Positions 48,930-60,197 of a stretch of DNA of 64,000 nucleotides are shown piece by piece. The stretch covers positions 10,487,704 to 10,551,703 of the forward strand of contig NC_088304.1 of the NCBI RefSeq assembly GCF_032854445.1. The letters are read 5' to 3'. This DNA is from Liolophura sinensis (lineage: Eukaryota > Mollusca > Polyplacophora > Chitonida > Chitonidae). The position numbers were made by a program, and so were the translations under genes. The number at the start of each line of letters is the position of its first letter. Positions within the stretch are counted from its first letter, which is position 1. The notes under the pieces are model-generated. The model was not told the origin of the DNA and did not search any database. It was given only the letters and a program-made list of their open reading frames with translations.

Positions 48930-49105
48930 AACGATTCTCTTTAATTTCTAACTTGATATAGTTTCTCAGTGTTTTGGTGAGTTGTGTGGAATGATGGTTG
49001 ACGATTGGAATACGAATATCTGTTACAACGCCCAGATTGGAATACGAATATCTGTTACAATGCCCAGATTGGAATACGAATATCTGTTACAACGCCCAGA
49101 TATGC
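48930..49105 (+). repeat. Family C copy ending in a 32-bp tandem repeat (3 units)
   Basis: The family C word 'ggttgacgattggaatacga' is followed by three units of 'gattggaatacgaatatctg' plus 'ttacaacgccca' at 49004-49100. The tandem unit is therefore the end of the element itself, triplicated. Confidence 0.75.
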
Positions 49106-49284
49106 CACATCAGAATGTTCTGAGACAAACTTTGATACCATCACATTCACATTTAGGTTAGCAATATTGTTAATAAAATGCATGTTGGTGTATTCAATTC
49201 CTGTTGAAGGTAGTTGTTTTGAAGTAATCCGGCTGTAAGTATAAATAAAAAACATCTTTCGTCTATAGTGAATATAATTAAGAC

Positions 49285-49680
49285 GTATAATACAGAGAGA
49301 GAAACCAGAGTAGCGACGACAGTGTGATAGCTGGCACATTATAAACTGTAAAATCTGTACTCCTGTCAGTTTACTACAGTTAGGGTTTTATTCTAGTTGT
49401 CACTGTAAATGCTTTAATAGCAGCCACTTACAAAGACCCTAGGACTGTTGCGTAAGCAGAATTAGGTAACAAATGCAGTATTTAACATACTTCCTAAGCC
49501 ATGTTGCTAGGGGCGTGTAAATGACTACTTTTGCAGCATTTGCACCAGTTGTTAGAATAAAACCCTGACTCAGGTAAATTTACAAATGGCCGGATTTACT
49601 GGTCACATGTAACCGTTTACCACCTATTACACTATCTTCGCGTCTTTGGTTTTTCTCTCTACTCAGTGGTCTTTATAATG
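49285..49680. repeat. Family B inverted pair in NOS intron 2
   Basis: 49285-49430 carries the reverse form ('gagaaaccagagtagcgacg', 'gggttttattctagttgtca') and 49530-49680 the forward form ('gttagaataaaaccctgact', 'cacatgtaaccgtttacc'). Confidence 0.65.
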
Positions 49681-49784
49681 GCCTGTTAGATCCGATATTC
49701 GAAGGTATCAATAATGAATCAATAATTGTGTATATAGATAACTTAGGAAAACAAGGCCTCGAAGGGCATTAATATAACTGAATC

Positions 49785-49990
49785 AATATACCCAGTCTAT
49801 GCGCCGAAACAGACATTTGTATATCGGTCAGCTGTCAGGAGAAATAGACGTTCCGGGTCAGTATCGGAAGGCCATTCCCCCATAACCACGTTGAACAAAA
49901 ATCACCAAAGAATTAACAAAGTATATTAAGTACTGGCAATTCTGAAGGAAAATTTCAGTATATATTTGATCTTCTTCTTGAGAAAATACA
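49785..49990 (-). repeat. Family C copy in NOS intron 2, - strand
   Basis: 'gcgccgaaacagacatttgt', 'atatcggtcagctgtcagga', 'agacgttccgggtcagtatc' and 'aatcaccaaagaattaacaa' match the family. Confidence 0.6.
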
Positions 49991-50285
49991 AACATAGATG
50001 TACGCATCTTATCTGCATGGTTTTGTTTTTGACTTTCTTTTCCGGATCAACATATAAAACAAATTCTTAAAAACAATGAACGTGTTTTTTCTTGTTAGGT
50101 GTCACTATTGCTCGATGACCATGGGGCGCTGCATGGAGATGTTCTTTTTTGTCAACGAATATACACAGTTATTAAATTTATGTACGTGAAAAGCCTATCA
50201 ATGCGTCACACGTGGGAAAGTTCGTAAGTAATTTGCCAAAAGGCCTTAAAATTCAGTTTATGTTTACTTTTCTCCTTTGTTTTAG

Positions 50286-50448
50286 ATCAAACACAGCTGC
50301 TCATCAAAAGCGGGTACAGGAAGTGATGAACTCAATTGAGACACGTGGCACATATGATCTCACATATAACGAGTTGACATTTGGCGCTAAAACCGCCTGG
50401 AGGAACGCACCAAGATGCATTGGGCGCATCCAATGGTCCAAACTGCAG
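50286..50448 (+). CDS. NOS: NOS coding exon 3: haem thiolate ligand (residues 440-494)
   Basis: Follows a TTTTAG acceptor and ends CTGCAG/GTGAGA in phase 0. The [13 protein letters not shown] motif holds Cys484, the axial haem ligand, with Trp478 six residues earlier where nNOS has the Trp that stacks under the haem. The tyrosine-rich stretch T-Y-D-L-T-Y-N-E-L before F-G-A-K-T-A-W is the usual lead-in to this motif. All catalytic residues of this segment are intact. Confidence 0.97.
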
Positions 50449-50624
50449 GTGAGACAGTGTATATGGAGATTCTCACCAATAGTATCAGTTGTACTACAGC
50501 GGTTTTGTAAGGAGCTTATATTTTTTTCAGATATGATGTGGGTGTTTGTTAATACATAACTAGAATGATACCAGAATGATACTAGGGGACCTGCAGTTTG
50601 ATACTATTGGCGCATTAATATGAA

Positions 50625-50770
50625 CTGACGTACTGATAGGTTTAGAATAAAACCCCCAACAGAGATAAACTGGCAAGAGGCCGGGCTTACCCCGGTACAT
50701 GTGACCATTAGCCAACGATCACATTGCCGTCGCTCCTCTAGCTTTACTCTCAGTGTTGTAAGTTTTTATA
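50625..50770 (+). repeat. Family B copy in NOS intron 3
   Basis: 'tttagaataaaacccccaac', 'agataaactggcaagaggcc', 'cggtacatgtgaccattagc' and 'gtcgctcctctagctttac' follow the family order. Confidence 0.65.
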
Positions 50771-51180
50771 CTTTGATAGTTCGGAAAATAGTGGGTGCAT
50801 TTACTTGTGTAGTTTCTAGTCAGATCGATTTTGCGAAATTTCCTATACATATTTGGTGCCAGGAACGAGAAAAATCTACGAAAATAAAATTGGAATCTCC
50901 TTGCATGTATTTCACTGGATAAGTTATCTGTGAGATCGGACCAATAAAAAGCAGGACTGCGTCACACAAAGGATAAATTGTTGAGCGCATGTTGTGATTC
51001 TTCTTTGGAATCGGGAATAAGCGATAGTCACAGTCCAAACAAAAGCTTGAAAAGTTTGGACAAAGTTTGTTTATGGATGGGGTCATGTATTCCACCAGTA
51101 AGAAGTCGATTTTGAGGGGAAAATTATCACACGTGATCTTTTCATTGAATAAATCAGGGTATTTACGTTGATCTCCACAT

Positions 51181-51373
51181 GTTTATTTATTTTATTTGAT
51201 TGGAGTTTTACTCTGTACTCAAAAATATTTCACTTATATGAGGACGGCGAGAATTAAGGTGGGAGGAAACCGGATAGAACCAGGGGAAACGCATGGTCTT
51301 GCGTAGGTTGCTGAAGGACCTTCCCTCCTACGACCGAAGCGGAAATCAACATGAGCTGGGCTTGAACTCACCA
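51181..51373 (-). mobile_element. SINE-A copy in NOS intron 3, - strand
   Basis: Tail 'tttatttattttatttgatt', body 'gtgggaggaaaccggataga', and B-box side 'gagctgggcttgaactcacc'; the A-box part is missing. Confidence 0.88.
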
Positions 51374-52324
51374 TTCATCTCCAAATGAAAAAAAGTATAC
51401 CTTTGATTTTAGGTAGTACGTACTTCCTGTATAAATACTGATTCAAGTCATCAACCTCTCCACAGAACGTGTACAGAAGAGTGGGTGCGACTGCTGTTAG
51501 TTTTGCTAACAAACCTTCTGGCCTGAAATTCTCGAAATTTCGTTTCTCCGGGTCTCTCGATCGTGAATTATTAATGGTTGGTGCTGTTTGAAACTCGGAT
51601 CAAAGAAAAAACCGGTTACCGAAACTCCGTAAAACAATGAACCACAGTAAATGCACAAGTTGGATATCCGATAGCTTTGACCCTCGGGAATGATGAATTA
51701 AGGACACGGGTTTGTTTGGACGAGTAAAACGATACCCTAGTCACACGCCTGTTCCCTTTGCGGCCCTTTTAATTAATGCCTATTTGTTTTGCTGACAGCT
51801 TGGTTTGCCAATAAACGGGCGTTTCCGATGTCGTGCACACGGAAATGCCCGAAGCTGAATTCGTGTATATCCGTTTTTAGCTCTTTACGTTAGCACGTTT
51901 ACATAGCTATGATGGTATTTTTAGTACTGATCTATAAATGTCGACCAATTTACTTTTAACTTGTCTCAGACAGAACAAAGTTGCTCAGTCTGAACTACGT
52001 TCAGAATAAGTAGAATTCTGCTAGGCCTACACTTTTCATATCTCGGGCTGCTAAAGGTTTTTAATTAGGAGGGTAACAACCAATAGCGAAAAACCAGTAG
52101 AGGAGTTCGAGTTCACATTCTTTTAACGATGAAGATAAGGGAAAACGTCCTACTGTACCGTGTGACCTATCAGAAATGTTAGGCAACTAGTTTGGATTTC
52201 TGTACTTTAAATACAATATGGGCGCCTGAGAAAGGTTTCACAAAAAGTAGCTTAAAGTGGACGAACGATGGAGAAAATTGAGGTGCTGAACGTAAATTAA
52301 TGTCAACAAATGTTAACTGACATT

Positions 52325-52530
52325 GTTCTTTGCGGTCGTTGTGAGTTCAAGTCCAGCCCATGGTGGCTTCCTCTCCGGTCGTACGTGGGAAGGTCTGCCA
52401 AGAACCTGCGGATGGTCGTGGGTTTCCCCCGGGCTGTGCCCAGTTTCCACCCACCATAATGCTGGCCGCCGTCGTATAAATGAAATATTCTTGAGTACGG
52501 CGTAAAACACCAATCAACTAAATCAAATCA
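52325..52530 (+). mobile_element. SINE-A copy in NOS intron 3, + strand
   Basis: Begins at 'gcggtcgttgtgagttcaag' (B box) and runs to 'ttgagtacggcgtaaaacac'. It is close to the family consensus, so fairly young. Family B words follow at 52565-52670. Confidence 0.9.
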
Positions 52531-53009
52531 ATATTTCAGTCATTAGGACACACGGTATAAACAACTACAACACAGAGAGTAAAACAATAGCAATCACAAA
52601 ATGTGATTATTAGCAAATGGTCACACGTATTACGGGAGAAATCCGGTTTCTTGTGAATTTACACAGCAAAAACTGATAACTGTATGTTACATGTTTTCTT
52701 TTAAACGGCAATGTTTTTGAGAAAACGTTGGAAATGAAATTAAAATCTAATAAAAAGGATTTTAACATAAACGTATGCATAGAACCCACCATGTACATGT
52801 AACGCGTTTATGGATAAGACGTCTGTGTTCAAACTAAAACACCACAGCATTTATATTTGCAGTGTATCTCAGGCAGAGTCTAGACTTATTCAGTAAGACA
52901 CTTTGGTACAATCAAATTCCTGAACTTCGAATTTTCAAGATTCGTCTGTTTCAAATATTCTTGGGGCTGGCATAAGGTGTTCGACAATCTCTCTTGTGTG
53001 ATCCTTGGC

Positions 53010-53290
53010 CAAGTTGTCTGGCGACCTCTCGCCCTCAGTGTGATTATGTGGGGTGTCATGCCTCGCTTGGCGCCAAGTACTGAAAGGCTGGAACAAGGAC
53101 ACATATCTGGTTGGCGCAGTGTCAGTTTAATGTGATCATGTGGGGTGTCATGTCTGTTGTCATCGGCATGATATTTCAGTGGCGGCAGCATGGACTCACG
53201 CTTCCACAAGAAGACACAGTATATGTACACACACCAGGTAACTCCTCGTCGCATTATGATTGTTGAGTTATACGCCGTAAAACCCCACGC
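53010..53290 (+). mobile_element. SINE-D copy just upstream of NOS exon 4
   Basis: 'cgcttggcgccaagtactga', 'ggttggcgcagtgtcagttt', 'atgtggggtgtcatgtctgt', 'ccacaagaagacacagtata' and 'acgccgtaaaaccccacg' match the family. Its end lies about 40 bases from the exon 4 acceptor, so it may supply part of the branch-point region. Confidence 0.6.
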
Positions 53291-53329
53291 TGTTTGCATA
53301 CTTTACATCCCATTATTGTGGTCTTCCAG

Positions 53330-53421
53330 GTGTTTGATGCTCGACACATCACGACGGCAAGGGGCATGTTCGAGGCAATTTGTAACCACATCAAGTACGG
53401 CACCAACAGAGGAAATATCAG
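53330..53421 (+). CDS. NOS: NOS coding exon 4: oxygenase domain (residues 495-525)
   Basis: Starts V-F-D-A-R-H-I-T-T-A and continues M-F-E-A-I-C-N-H-I-K-Y-G-T-N, the helix after the haem-ligand motif in all animal NOS. Donor AG/GTTAGC is weaker than its neighbours and splits Arg525. A SINE-D copy ends about 40 bases upstream of the acceptor (CTTCCAG). Confidence 0.95.
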
Positions 53422-53971
53422 GTTAGCTTGGATATCAATCAATCAATAAATCAATCAACCAATAATCAGTCGAGCAACCTTGCAGTAAAATTATTGTAAT
53501 CTGCAAGAAATGAAACTTAAGAAATGTATGCCACCATAATCCTGTCTGCCGTCGTACAAATAAATTAAATAAATAAAAAATGTAGAAACAGGAAGGGGCT
53601 ATCAATCAAAAGACAGAAAAATGTGTCAGTCAGATTGTAGAAGGAACGGCTTTGAAGATATCAGGGTCTTCTTGGACGAAGCTACTTAACTGTACGAGCA
53701 CGTAACAGCCATGGCAACATAATGCCTATACACCTGGTTGCCCAGGTAGACATTAAATATGACACCAAGTCATTTAATCGGTTGTTCATTTAGTATATAA
53801 CAAAGGAAACAGCACAACAGCGGTAATCTGTTGAACACCCCTGCCGAAATATCACACTACATTTTTCATGGAAAGGGGGCAGATAACAAGTTTATAAGTT
53901 ATTTATTTATATGAATTCCAAACCGTTAAAACCAATCAGTGATTCAGTGAACTCTTCTGGTTTCCTTTCAG

Positions 53972-54113
53972 GTCCGCTATTACCATATTCCCTGCACGGA
54001 CTGACGGCAAGCATGATTACCGTGTTTGGAACGCGCAGCTAATCCGCTATGCCGGCTACAAACAGCCCGACGGCTCTATCATCGGGGATCCATCTAATTT
54101 GGAGTTTACTGAG
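53972..54113 (+). CDS. NOS: NOS coding exon 5: arginine-pocket segment (residues 525-572)
   Basis: Encodes [19 protein letters not shown] then [13 protein letters not shown]. Gln547 and Arg550 correspond to residues that line the substrate pocket in nNOS (rat Gln478 and Arg481). It sits between acceptor CTTTCAG and donor GAG/GTAAGC, ending in phase 0. Confidence 0.97.
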
Positions 54114-54876
54114 GTAAGCCATCACCAAGTAAGTCATTCAGTCAATCAGCTACTCAGTGAATCAATCACGCAGTCTACCAATCAGCTACTAAGTCAATCA
54201 ATAAATCAAATGAACAAATACTCAAATAATCGATCATAAACTAAACTCTTTCCACCAATAAGTGAATCCATCTGTGCATTGTCTATTTAATCTAACAAAT
54301 ATCGAAGGGTTCTTGTTAATGCATCCTTTAATTCTATAGATATGTGTAGTTTATTCTGTTGATCTGGGTACATTTGTTTTTATCATTGTTCAAAAGCAGC
54401 CTGATAACTCCACTTAAATATTACCATTGTACTTATTTTCATTATGTCATATTAATAATGTCAATAGTCTATACACTGAAAAAACAGATGTTTAACGTGT
54501 AAATACGTGATCAACAGGTAATAATCATGCTTAATGTTTGATTGTAACATCCTCAAACGTGTATATCCAACAACTAACAATAAGACCTCTTTTAATGCTG
54601 ATCATATACTTTGAAAATTTAAATCACTCCCTTTAAGCAATAAACCCATCAAATGTACTACATGAATTATTGCATTTATACAAATAAGTGTAAGTATTTA
54701 TAAAAATGCTGCATGTAGTTATAAACAAATCCATGTATTTAAAAAATAAACACACATTGAACACGTTAAGCGTTAGCAGTGATTACAGTGTATTTACCGC
54801 ATTTAACATTGGTGAACATGCAAACATGATTTGAATGAATCGTATGATTTGTTTTCCCTGATCTAATCTTTTGCAG

Positions 54877-55016
54877 ATATGCCAGAAGATGGGCTGGAAA
54901 GGAAATGGCGGCATGTTTGATATACTCCCACTTGTGTTGTCAGCCAATGGCCACGATCCCGAGATGTTCGAGATCCCACGAGATTTAATATTAGAGGCAC
55001 AAATCAAGCATCCAAA
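54877..55016 (+). CDS. NOS: NOS coding exon 6: oxygenase domain (residues 573-619)
   Basis: Reads I-C-Q-K-M-G-W-K then [18 protein letters not shown], matching the NOS family segment between the substrate pocket and the catalytic Glu. Acceptor TTTTGCAG, donor CCAAA/GTAAGA; Lys619 is split. The following intron contains a 64-bp tandem array. Confidence 0.96.
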
Positions 55017-55212
55017 GTAAGAAGGCTTATTATGTGTGCCAATTAAAGATGAGTGAACCATGAATGGTTTGGTTACTGATGAAATTTGATCTAGAAAATA
55101 GCTGTATGACTACACAAAATTTTAGTTTCCAACTGCAAACCTGTTAACATTTTAGTTCCTGTCAGACTGTATTATGTTTCGTTTTTCGTCCAAGTATCTG
55201 TGAGAGCCAGGT

Positions 55213-55850
55213 AGGATCTCTACCCTACTACATAGATTCGCTCGCTCTGATTGTTCATGGAGCCCTGATTATCTACCATTTGTCTACCCTGCTATATAAA
55301 TTCGCATGTCCTTACTGTTCGTGGAGCCCTGATTATCTACCATTTGTCCACCCTACTACATAGATTCGCTCGCTCTCATTGTTCATGGAGCCCTGATTAC
55401 CTACCATTTGTCTACCCTGCTATATAAATTCGCATGCCCTTACTGTTCGTGGAGCCCTGATTATCTACCATTTGTCTACCCTACTACATAGATTCGCTCG
55501 CTCTCACTGTTCATAGAGCCCTGATTACCTACCATTTGTCTACCCTACTATATAGATTCGCACGCCCTTACTGTTCTTGGAGCCCTGATTATCTACCATT
55601 TGTCCACCCTACTACATAGATTAGCTCGCTCTCATTGTTCGTGGAGCCCTGATTACCTACCATTTGTCTACCCTACTATATGGATTCGCACGCTCTCACT
55701 GTTCGTGGAGCCCTGATTACCTACCCTACTATATAGATTCGCACTCTCTGACTGTTCGTGGAGCCCTGATTATCTACCATTTGTCTACCCTACTATATAG
55801 ATTCGCACGCTTTGACTGTTCGTGGATCCCTGATTACCTACCATCTGTCA
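55213..55850. repeat. 64-bp tandem array in NOS intron 6, about 10 units
   Basis: The word 'gagccctgatta' recurs at 55260, 55324, 55388, 55452, 55516, 55580, 55644 and 55708 (64 bases apart), then at 55761 (a 53-base unit) and at 55825 as 'gatccctgatta'. Alternate units share variants (cgctcgctctc with tacatagattcg, cgcacgccctt with tatatagattcg), suggesting a 128-base higher-order unit in the first part. The array ends in family B sequence ('cacactatcgtcgctgctct', 'ggttttactttctctt'). Confidence 0.95.
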
Positions 55851-56005
55851 CACTATCGTCGCTGCTCTGGTTTTACTTTCTCTTCTATTCACTTCAGTAG
55901 TGATACCCAACATCACCGTGACTTTGCTGTTTGCGTTTTTGCCGTTGATGTTTTGTTTTGATGTAACTGACTTAGACTTACGGGTTTCTTCTCATTGCTT
56001 CTCAG

Positions 56006-56180
56006 GTATCCTTGGTTTGCTGAGCTGGGACTACGCTGGTACTGTCTACCCGCTGTGTCTGGGATGTTGTTTGATTGTGGTGGCCTCGAGTTCACCGCTT
56101 GCCCCTTTAACGGCTGGTACATGGGCACTGAAATTGGAGCACGTGACCTTTGTGACGTGCATCGCTACAACATGCTCGAG
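56006..56180 (+). CDS. NOS: NOS coding exon 7: catalytic glutamate (residues 619-677)
   Basis: The stretch L-P-A-V-S ... [23 protein letters not shown] is near-diagnostic for NOS. Glu661 corresponds to the Glu that binds the guanidinium of L-arginine (rat nNOS Glu592), and Asp666 to its partner Asp597. Acceptor CTTCTCAG and donor CTCGAG/GTACGA; phase 0 at the end. Confidence 0.97.
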
Positions 56181-56765
56181 GTACGACGTTTGTCCGCCAT
56201 AAAACAGTGAACATTTAATAGTGATACACGTCGGTCACAAGCACATCAATATCTACTTTTACACTACAATGCCAATAAACAACCTGGCTGATTTTCGAGC
56301 ACACCCTCACAAAAACTGTGACGCATTACAAAAAGGAACAAAAGACTACACGCCTTGCACCAACTTGGTTTAAGTGGGTAATGTTACCTTTGTCAGAATA
56401 TTGTCAGTTGTTCAATATTTATTTGTGAATTAATTTATTTGGCAGCGACTTTTGACAGTGCTGTCGATGCCACCCTGGAGAAACGTGTGTATCATGAGGA
56501 ACAAAATCGTTTGTGAACACAACCTGTGTACATGAATCAATTTTCTCACGAATGTATTGGTGGCGCTTCCACCTAGCCATTTTGTTTTACAACAAGAGTG
56601 GTCTCCCCTTCCTCGTTTCTTTGCGCACGGTTACGACATCTTCAGCTTAATCAAGCGTACGAATCCTGATTCCATACTCATCTGGCAGCTTTGTATAAAT
56701 TAATTTCTGACACGCGTTGTTCCAATATATATTGTAGCAAGCAGTATGTGTTTTGCCTTTTCCAG

Positions 56766-56867
56766 AAAGTTGCAGAAAAAATGGGTCTTGACATTAGAAA
56801 AAGTTCTTCCTTGTGGAAAGATCGTGTTCTGGTGGAGATGAACATAGCGGTTCTATACAGCTTCCAG
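56766..56867 (+). CDS. NOS: NOS coding exon 8: oxygenase domain (residues 678-711)
   Basis: A symmetrical phase 0-0 exon of 34 codons with M-G-L-D-I-R-K-S-S-S-L-W-K-D and V-E-M-N-I-A-V-L-Y-S-F-Q, the conserved helix over the haem. Because both ends are in phase 0, skipping this exon would keep the frame. Confidence 0.96.
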
Positions 56868-57150
56868 GTAAGTCACGTGAGGCGCATGCGCGATAAGTTT
56901 TCACACGTGCCGGTGCGATGACATGTTAATTACGTGCAGTCTTTAATTTTTCATTAAATGTAGTTCATTCTGTCTACTGCCAACCAATTACTAATTATGG
57001 TTTTAAAACATATCAGTTATTTTTCCTTACGCCAAAAGTTTCATTGACCTTTACATAAAAGTGTTGTGAGGTTTGTTTGGAAGGTAGGATGATATCCGAC
57101 TGTAACAATTGAAGCTTCAGTATCAGCAATAGTGTTTTATGGCCTGTATT

Positions 57151-57453
57151 TACCTTTTGGGGGGTGGAGGTGGTGGGGTGCCTCCGTGGCTCATTTGGTT
57201 AGCGCGCTAGCGGATCGCAGTGATCCAGGAGTCTCCCATCAATGCGGTCGCTGTGAGTTCAAATCCAGCTCATGCTTCCTCTCCGGCCGTAAGTGGGAAG
57301 GTCTTCCAGCAGCCTGCGGATGGTTGTGGGTTTCCCCCGGGCTCTGCCCGGTTTCCACCCACCATAATGCTGGCCGCCGTCGTATAAGTGAAATATTCTT
57401 GAGTACGGCTTAAAACACCAATCCAATAAATAAATAATAAATACCTTTTGGGG
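57151..57453 (+). mobile_element. Full-length SINE-A with 12-bp target-site duplication, NOS intron 8
   Basis: TACCTTTTGGGG occurs at 57151-57162 and again at 57442-57453. Between them lies the whole element: A-box-like 'gtggctcatttggttagcgc', B-box-like 'gtgagttcaaatccagctca', body 'cctgcggatggttgtgggtt', end 'gaaatattcttgagtacggc' and an 'aaataaataataaa' tail. This is the best copy for defining the family. Confidence 0.95.
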
Positions 57454-57599
57454 TAATTTTTAGTGCAAATACCATAATGACTGTGCCGTAGCCATAGTGA
57501 ACTATCCCAACGAAGGCGGAGATATGTTAGTGGGACTAGCTTTCATCATTATTGTTATACATATGCAGAGCTTTGTCAATATGACCAGTGACATTGCTA

Positions 57600-57790
57600 G
57601 CTTATTTGTAGTACTGCCTCACTGAGGACACTAGGCATGACGCCCATTCAAGTCACTTCATGACACCGGACCAACCAGCATCTGACCTATATCTAGAGTA
57701 GTACCAAGATTGCTAATTTGTTGCACATTCAACCTGTATTGTGGTTCCAAGTCGGTCTTTTCAAGACTTTAAAACTGACAGCCTTCACAC
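57600..57790 (-). mobile_element. SINE-D fragment in NOS intron 8
   Basis: 'ctaggcatgacgcccattca', 'cacttcatgacaccggacca' and 'accagcatctgacc' match the body of the 10440 copy. Confidence 0.45.
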
Positions 57791-57997
57791 TACTCCATTT
57801 TGGAACTCAACCTAAAGATGTAAGCAAGTATTGATCTACCCGGTATCAGTTTTATGTCTGGTGTCTTCAGCATGCCGTGAACAAAACTCTTCAAATGTAC
57901 CACTCGGGACCACCGTAAAGGTGAAATATTTGTAATAGATGGATGAACGAAAGTAAAACATGAATTAAATTATTGTTTATATATTTTTTAATTCCAG

Positions 57998-58192
57998 CAA
58001 AATAACGTCACTATCACTGATCACCATGCGGCGTCTGAATCCTTCATGAAACATATAGAGAACGAACAGCGCCTGCGCGGCGGATGTCCTGCCGACTGGG
58101 TGTGGGTGGTGCCCCCTATGAGCGGCAGTATACTTCCGGTCTTCCATCAGGAGATGTTGAACTACAACATGAAGCCTTCCTACGAGTATCAG
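57998..58192 (+). CDS. NOS: NOS coding exon 9: tetrahydrobiopterin and dimer interface (residues 712-776)
   Basis: Phase 0-0 exon with [13 protein letters not shown] then [17 protein letters not shown] and [10 protein letters not shown]. Trp745, Trp747 and Phe760 match the aromatic residues that pack around BH4 in mammalian NOS (iNOS Trp455, Trp457, Phe470). Donor CAG/GTGCGA is a non-consensus GT site, but the protein alignment and next exon support it. Confidence 0.97.
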
Positions 58193-58888
58193 GTGCGAGC
58201 GAGACTACAGAAAATTTGATATTTTTTTCACTGTTCGATCATCCGTCCGTTCGTCTTATTTCTTTATGAATGCTGTATTTCTTAAACCCTTTTAGCCAGG
58301 TTTAGCACATATTCCACACATTAGATGTGCACAGTGGGAAGAGCCATATTCATTTCCGTTGACATTGGCCATTTCATCACGGTCCTTGGGATGATTTAAG
58401 CTGTGTTGGTTATTTTGTATTATATATTGAAGAATCTAGTCAATTTTCGTCACTCTGACATTGACATTTTACAACGGGCTTTGGTCTTTGCATTCTATTA
58501 TCTTGTAAACACATTATCCCTTGCAACTGTACTTATGTCCCTGGGTATTTAGTGCTTTGGAGGGTAAGTTTTATTCCAGAAAGTATAATAAAATCATTGG
58601 ATTTGCGGTATGGAGTTGCGATAATAGATGAGAATGTTCTTAAAAAATTCTTCAGTAGCATGGTATTTATTTAACCAATGGCATGGCAACTAATTCAGCA
58701 ATTGCTTGGTATGTCCATTTTTCTATAAAAAATACACGACTATAACATAGTCTGCTGCAGAATGTTCACCAAGTATCCGACGTCACTCGGAACAGAATAA
58801 CTGTATTTCAGTTATATACAGTACAATTAAACTTTTTAGGCTGAATGCCGGATCAGTATTTAAACGACTGATGTAATTTGTTCTTCAG

Positions 58889-58986
58889 GAGGATCCCTGG
58901 AAATCTCATGTGTGGAAGAAAGACCGTGGCAAAGGAAAATCGGTGGACAGACCCAAGAGGAAATTCGGATTCCGAGAATTGGCAAG
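58889..58986 (+). CDS. NOS: NOS coding exon 10: end of oxygenase and start of calmodulin site (residues 777-809)
   Basis: Begins E-D-P-W-K-S-H-V-W-K, the end of the oxygenase domain, then a basic Gly/Lys-rich hinge, then K-R-K-F-G-F-R-E-L-A-R, the first half of the calmodulin-binding helix. Donor GCAAG/GTACGA splits Arg809. Calmodulin binding here couples the reductase to the haem in constitutive NOS. Confidence 0.96.
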
Positions 58987-59838
58987 GTACGAGTTCGCTT
59001 AGAAAGGTCTCCCGCATCCTGTCAAGAAACCTCCTGTGGGTGGCTTTGACGTAAAGCATGTTTGCGATTTATTAATATATTGGCATTTGTTATTAAATGC
59101 AATATATTAAACAATTTAATCTATAAGTTAAAATTAATCACTGAGTCGGTTGTCCACATAAACGAGCTTGAAAATGGATTCGTATGCTAAAACTGCCTCA
59201 CGGTCATTTCAGATAGGAGCAGTGGACGATTCCACAAAGTCATTTCTGACTGAAGTCAAAGTTTGAGAAATTGTGTGCCCTCACCTCATAAATGAAAACC
59301 TAAGACAAAAGTGTCAAAATTTAAACATACGCTCTCAAAATCTAAGGGTTGTGACGAGAATTTAAATTTTGGCTTAAGTCAGAAGTGGTTTTGTTGAATA
59401 GGCACCCGATACTGAACATACAAGATTACAACAGGGAGAGTAAAGACCCTCGTAATGCAGATGTAATAACAAGATTTCTCACATGATAGCACTCTGAACC
59501 ATATCGGAAACGCTTGGGGAATATGGATTTTTACCGGATTGATGATTATCATGGTTCTGCTTAATTTGATACAAGTTAGGCAGAAGAATTTGTGGGATGT
59601 TGTTTGTAGGCAAATAATGTAACCTTTGAATTTAAACCCTTGGATGTAAGCAGTCAATGTAAATTATAACAAACTTCGCCTCATAGGGTCACTGATCTGA
59701 TATATTGATATAAAAGTGGTCATCCACTCATTATTATTTGCTTTCCAACAATTTAAGGAGAATCCTCTATCAATACTAAAATATTAGGTCTATCTGTATG
59801 ATTTATTTATCATTTGTATTGTGTAAATCTTTCTGCAG

Positions 59839-59983
59839 GGCAGTTAAGTTCTCTGCCAAACTGATGGGAAAAGCTCTGGCTAGGAGAGTGAAGTGTACCA
59901 TACTGTACGCGACGGAAACGGGGAAATCAGAGCGATATTCCAAAACCCTGTGCGAAATATTCAGGCACGCCTTTGACGCTAGG
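59839..59983 (+). CDS. NOS: NOS coding exon 11: calmodulin site and FMN phosphate loop (residues 809-857)
   Basis: Encodes A-V-K-F-S-A-K-L-M-G-K-A-L-A-R-R-V-K, which completes the 1-5-8-14-like calmodulin helix (whole site about 799-828), directly followed by I-L-Y-A-T-E-T-G-K-S (830-839), the flavodoxin-type FMN phosphate-binding loop. The calmodulin site is close to vertebrate nNOS in sequence. Acceptor TTCTGCAG; donor AGG/GTGAGT with phase 0. Confidence 0.97.
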
Positions 59984-60197
59984 GTGAGTGCGCATGCGCA
60001 AAATTGCACCCAGATCAGGAATGGGTTGCAAAACAAACAAATAAAAAATCTCCAGCAGAGCTTTGCTACTTTGTCCCATATATTTGTTTTGGTTCAGTAC
60101 CGCTCATCTTTAAGGAAACACATCTTTGTGTGAGAATATTTTGGTGTGATTTGTGTATGTTCACCACCTCTGCAACTCCATGATTTCTCTTGGGCAG

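Noticed and set aside
57181-57275. Possible tRNA gene in NOS intron 8
   Set aside because: The A and B boxes belong to the head of a SINE with target-site duplication; there is no cloverleaf acceptor stem closing the segment.
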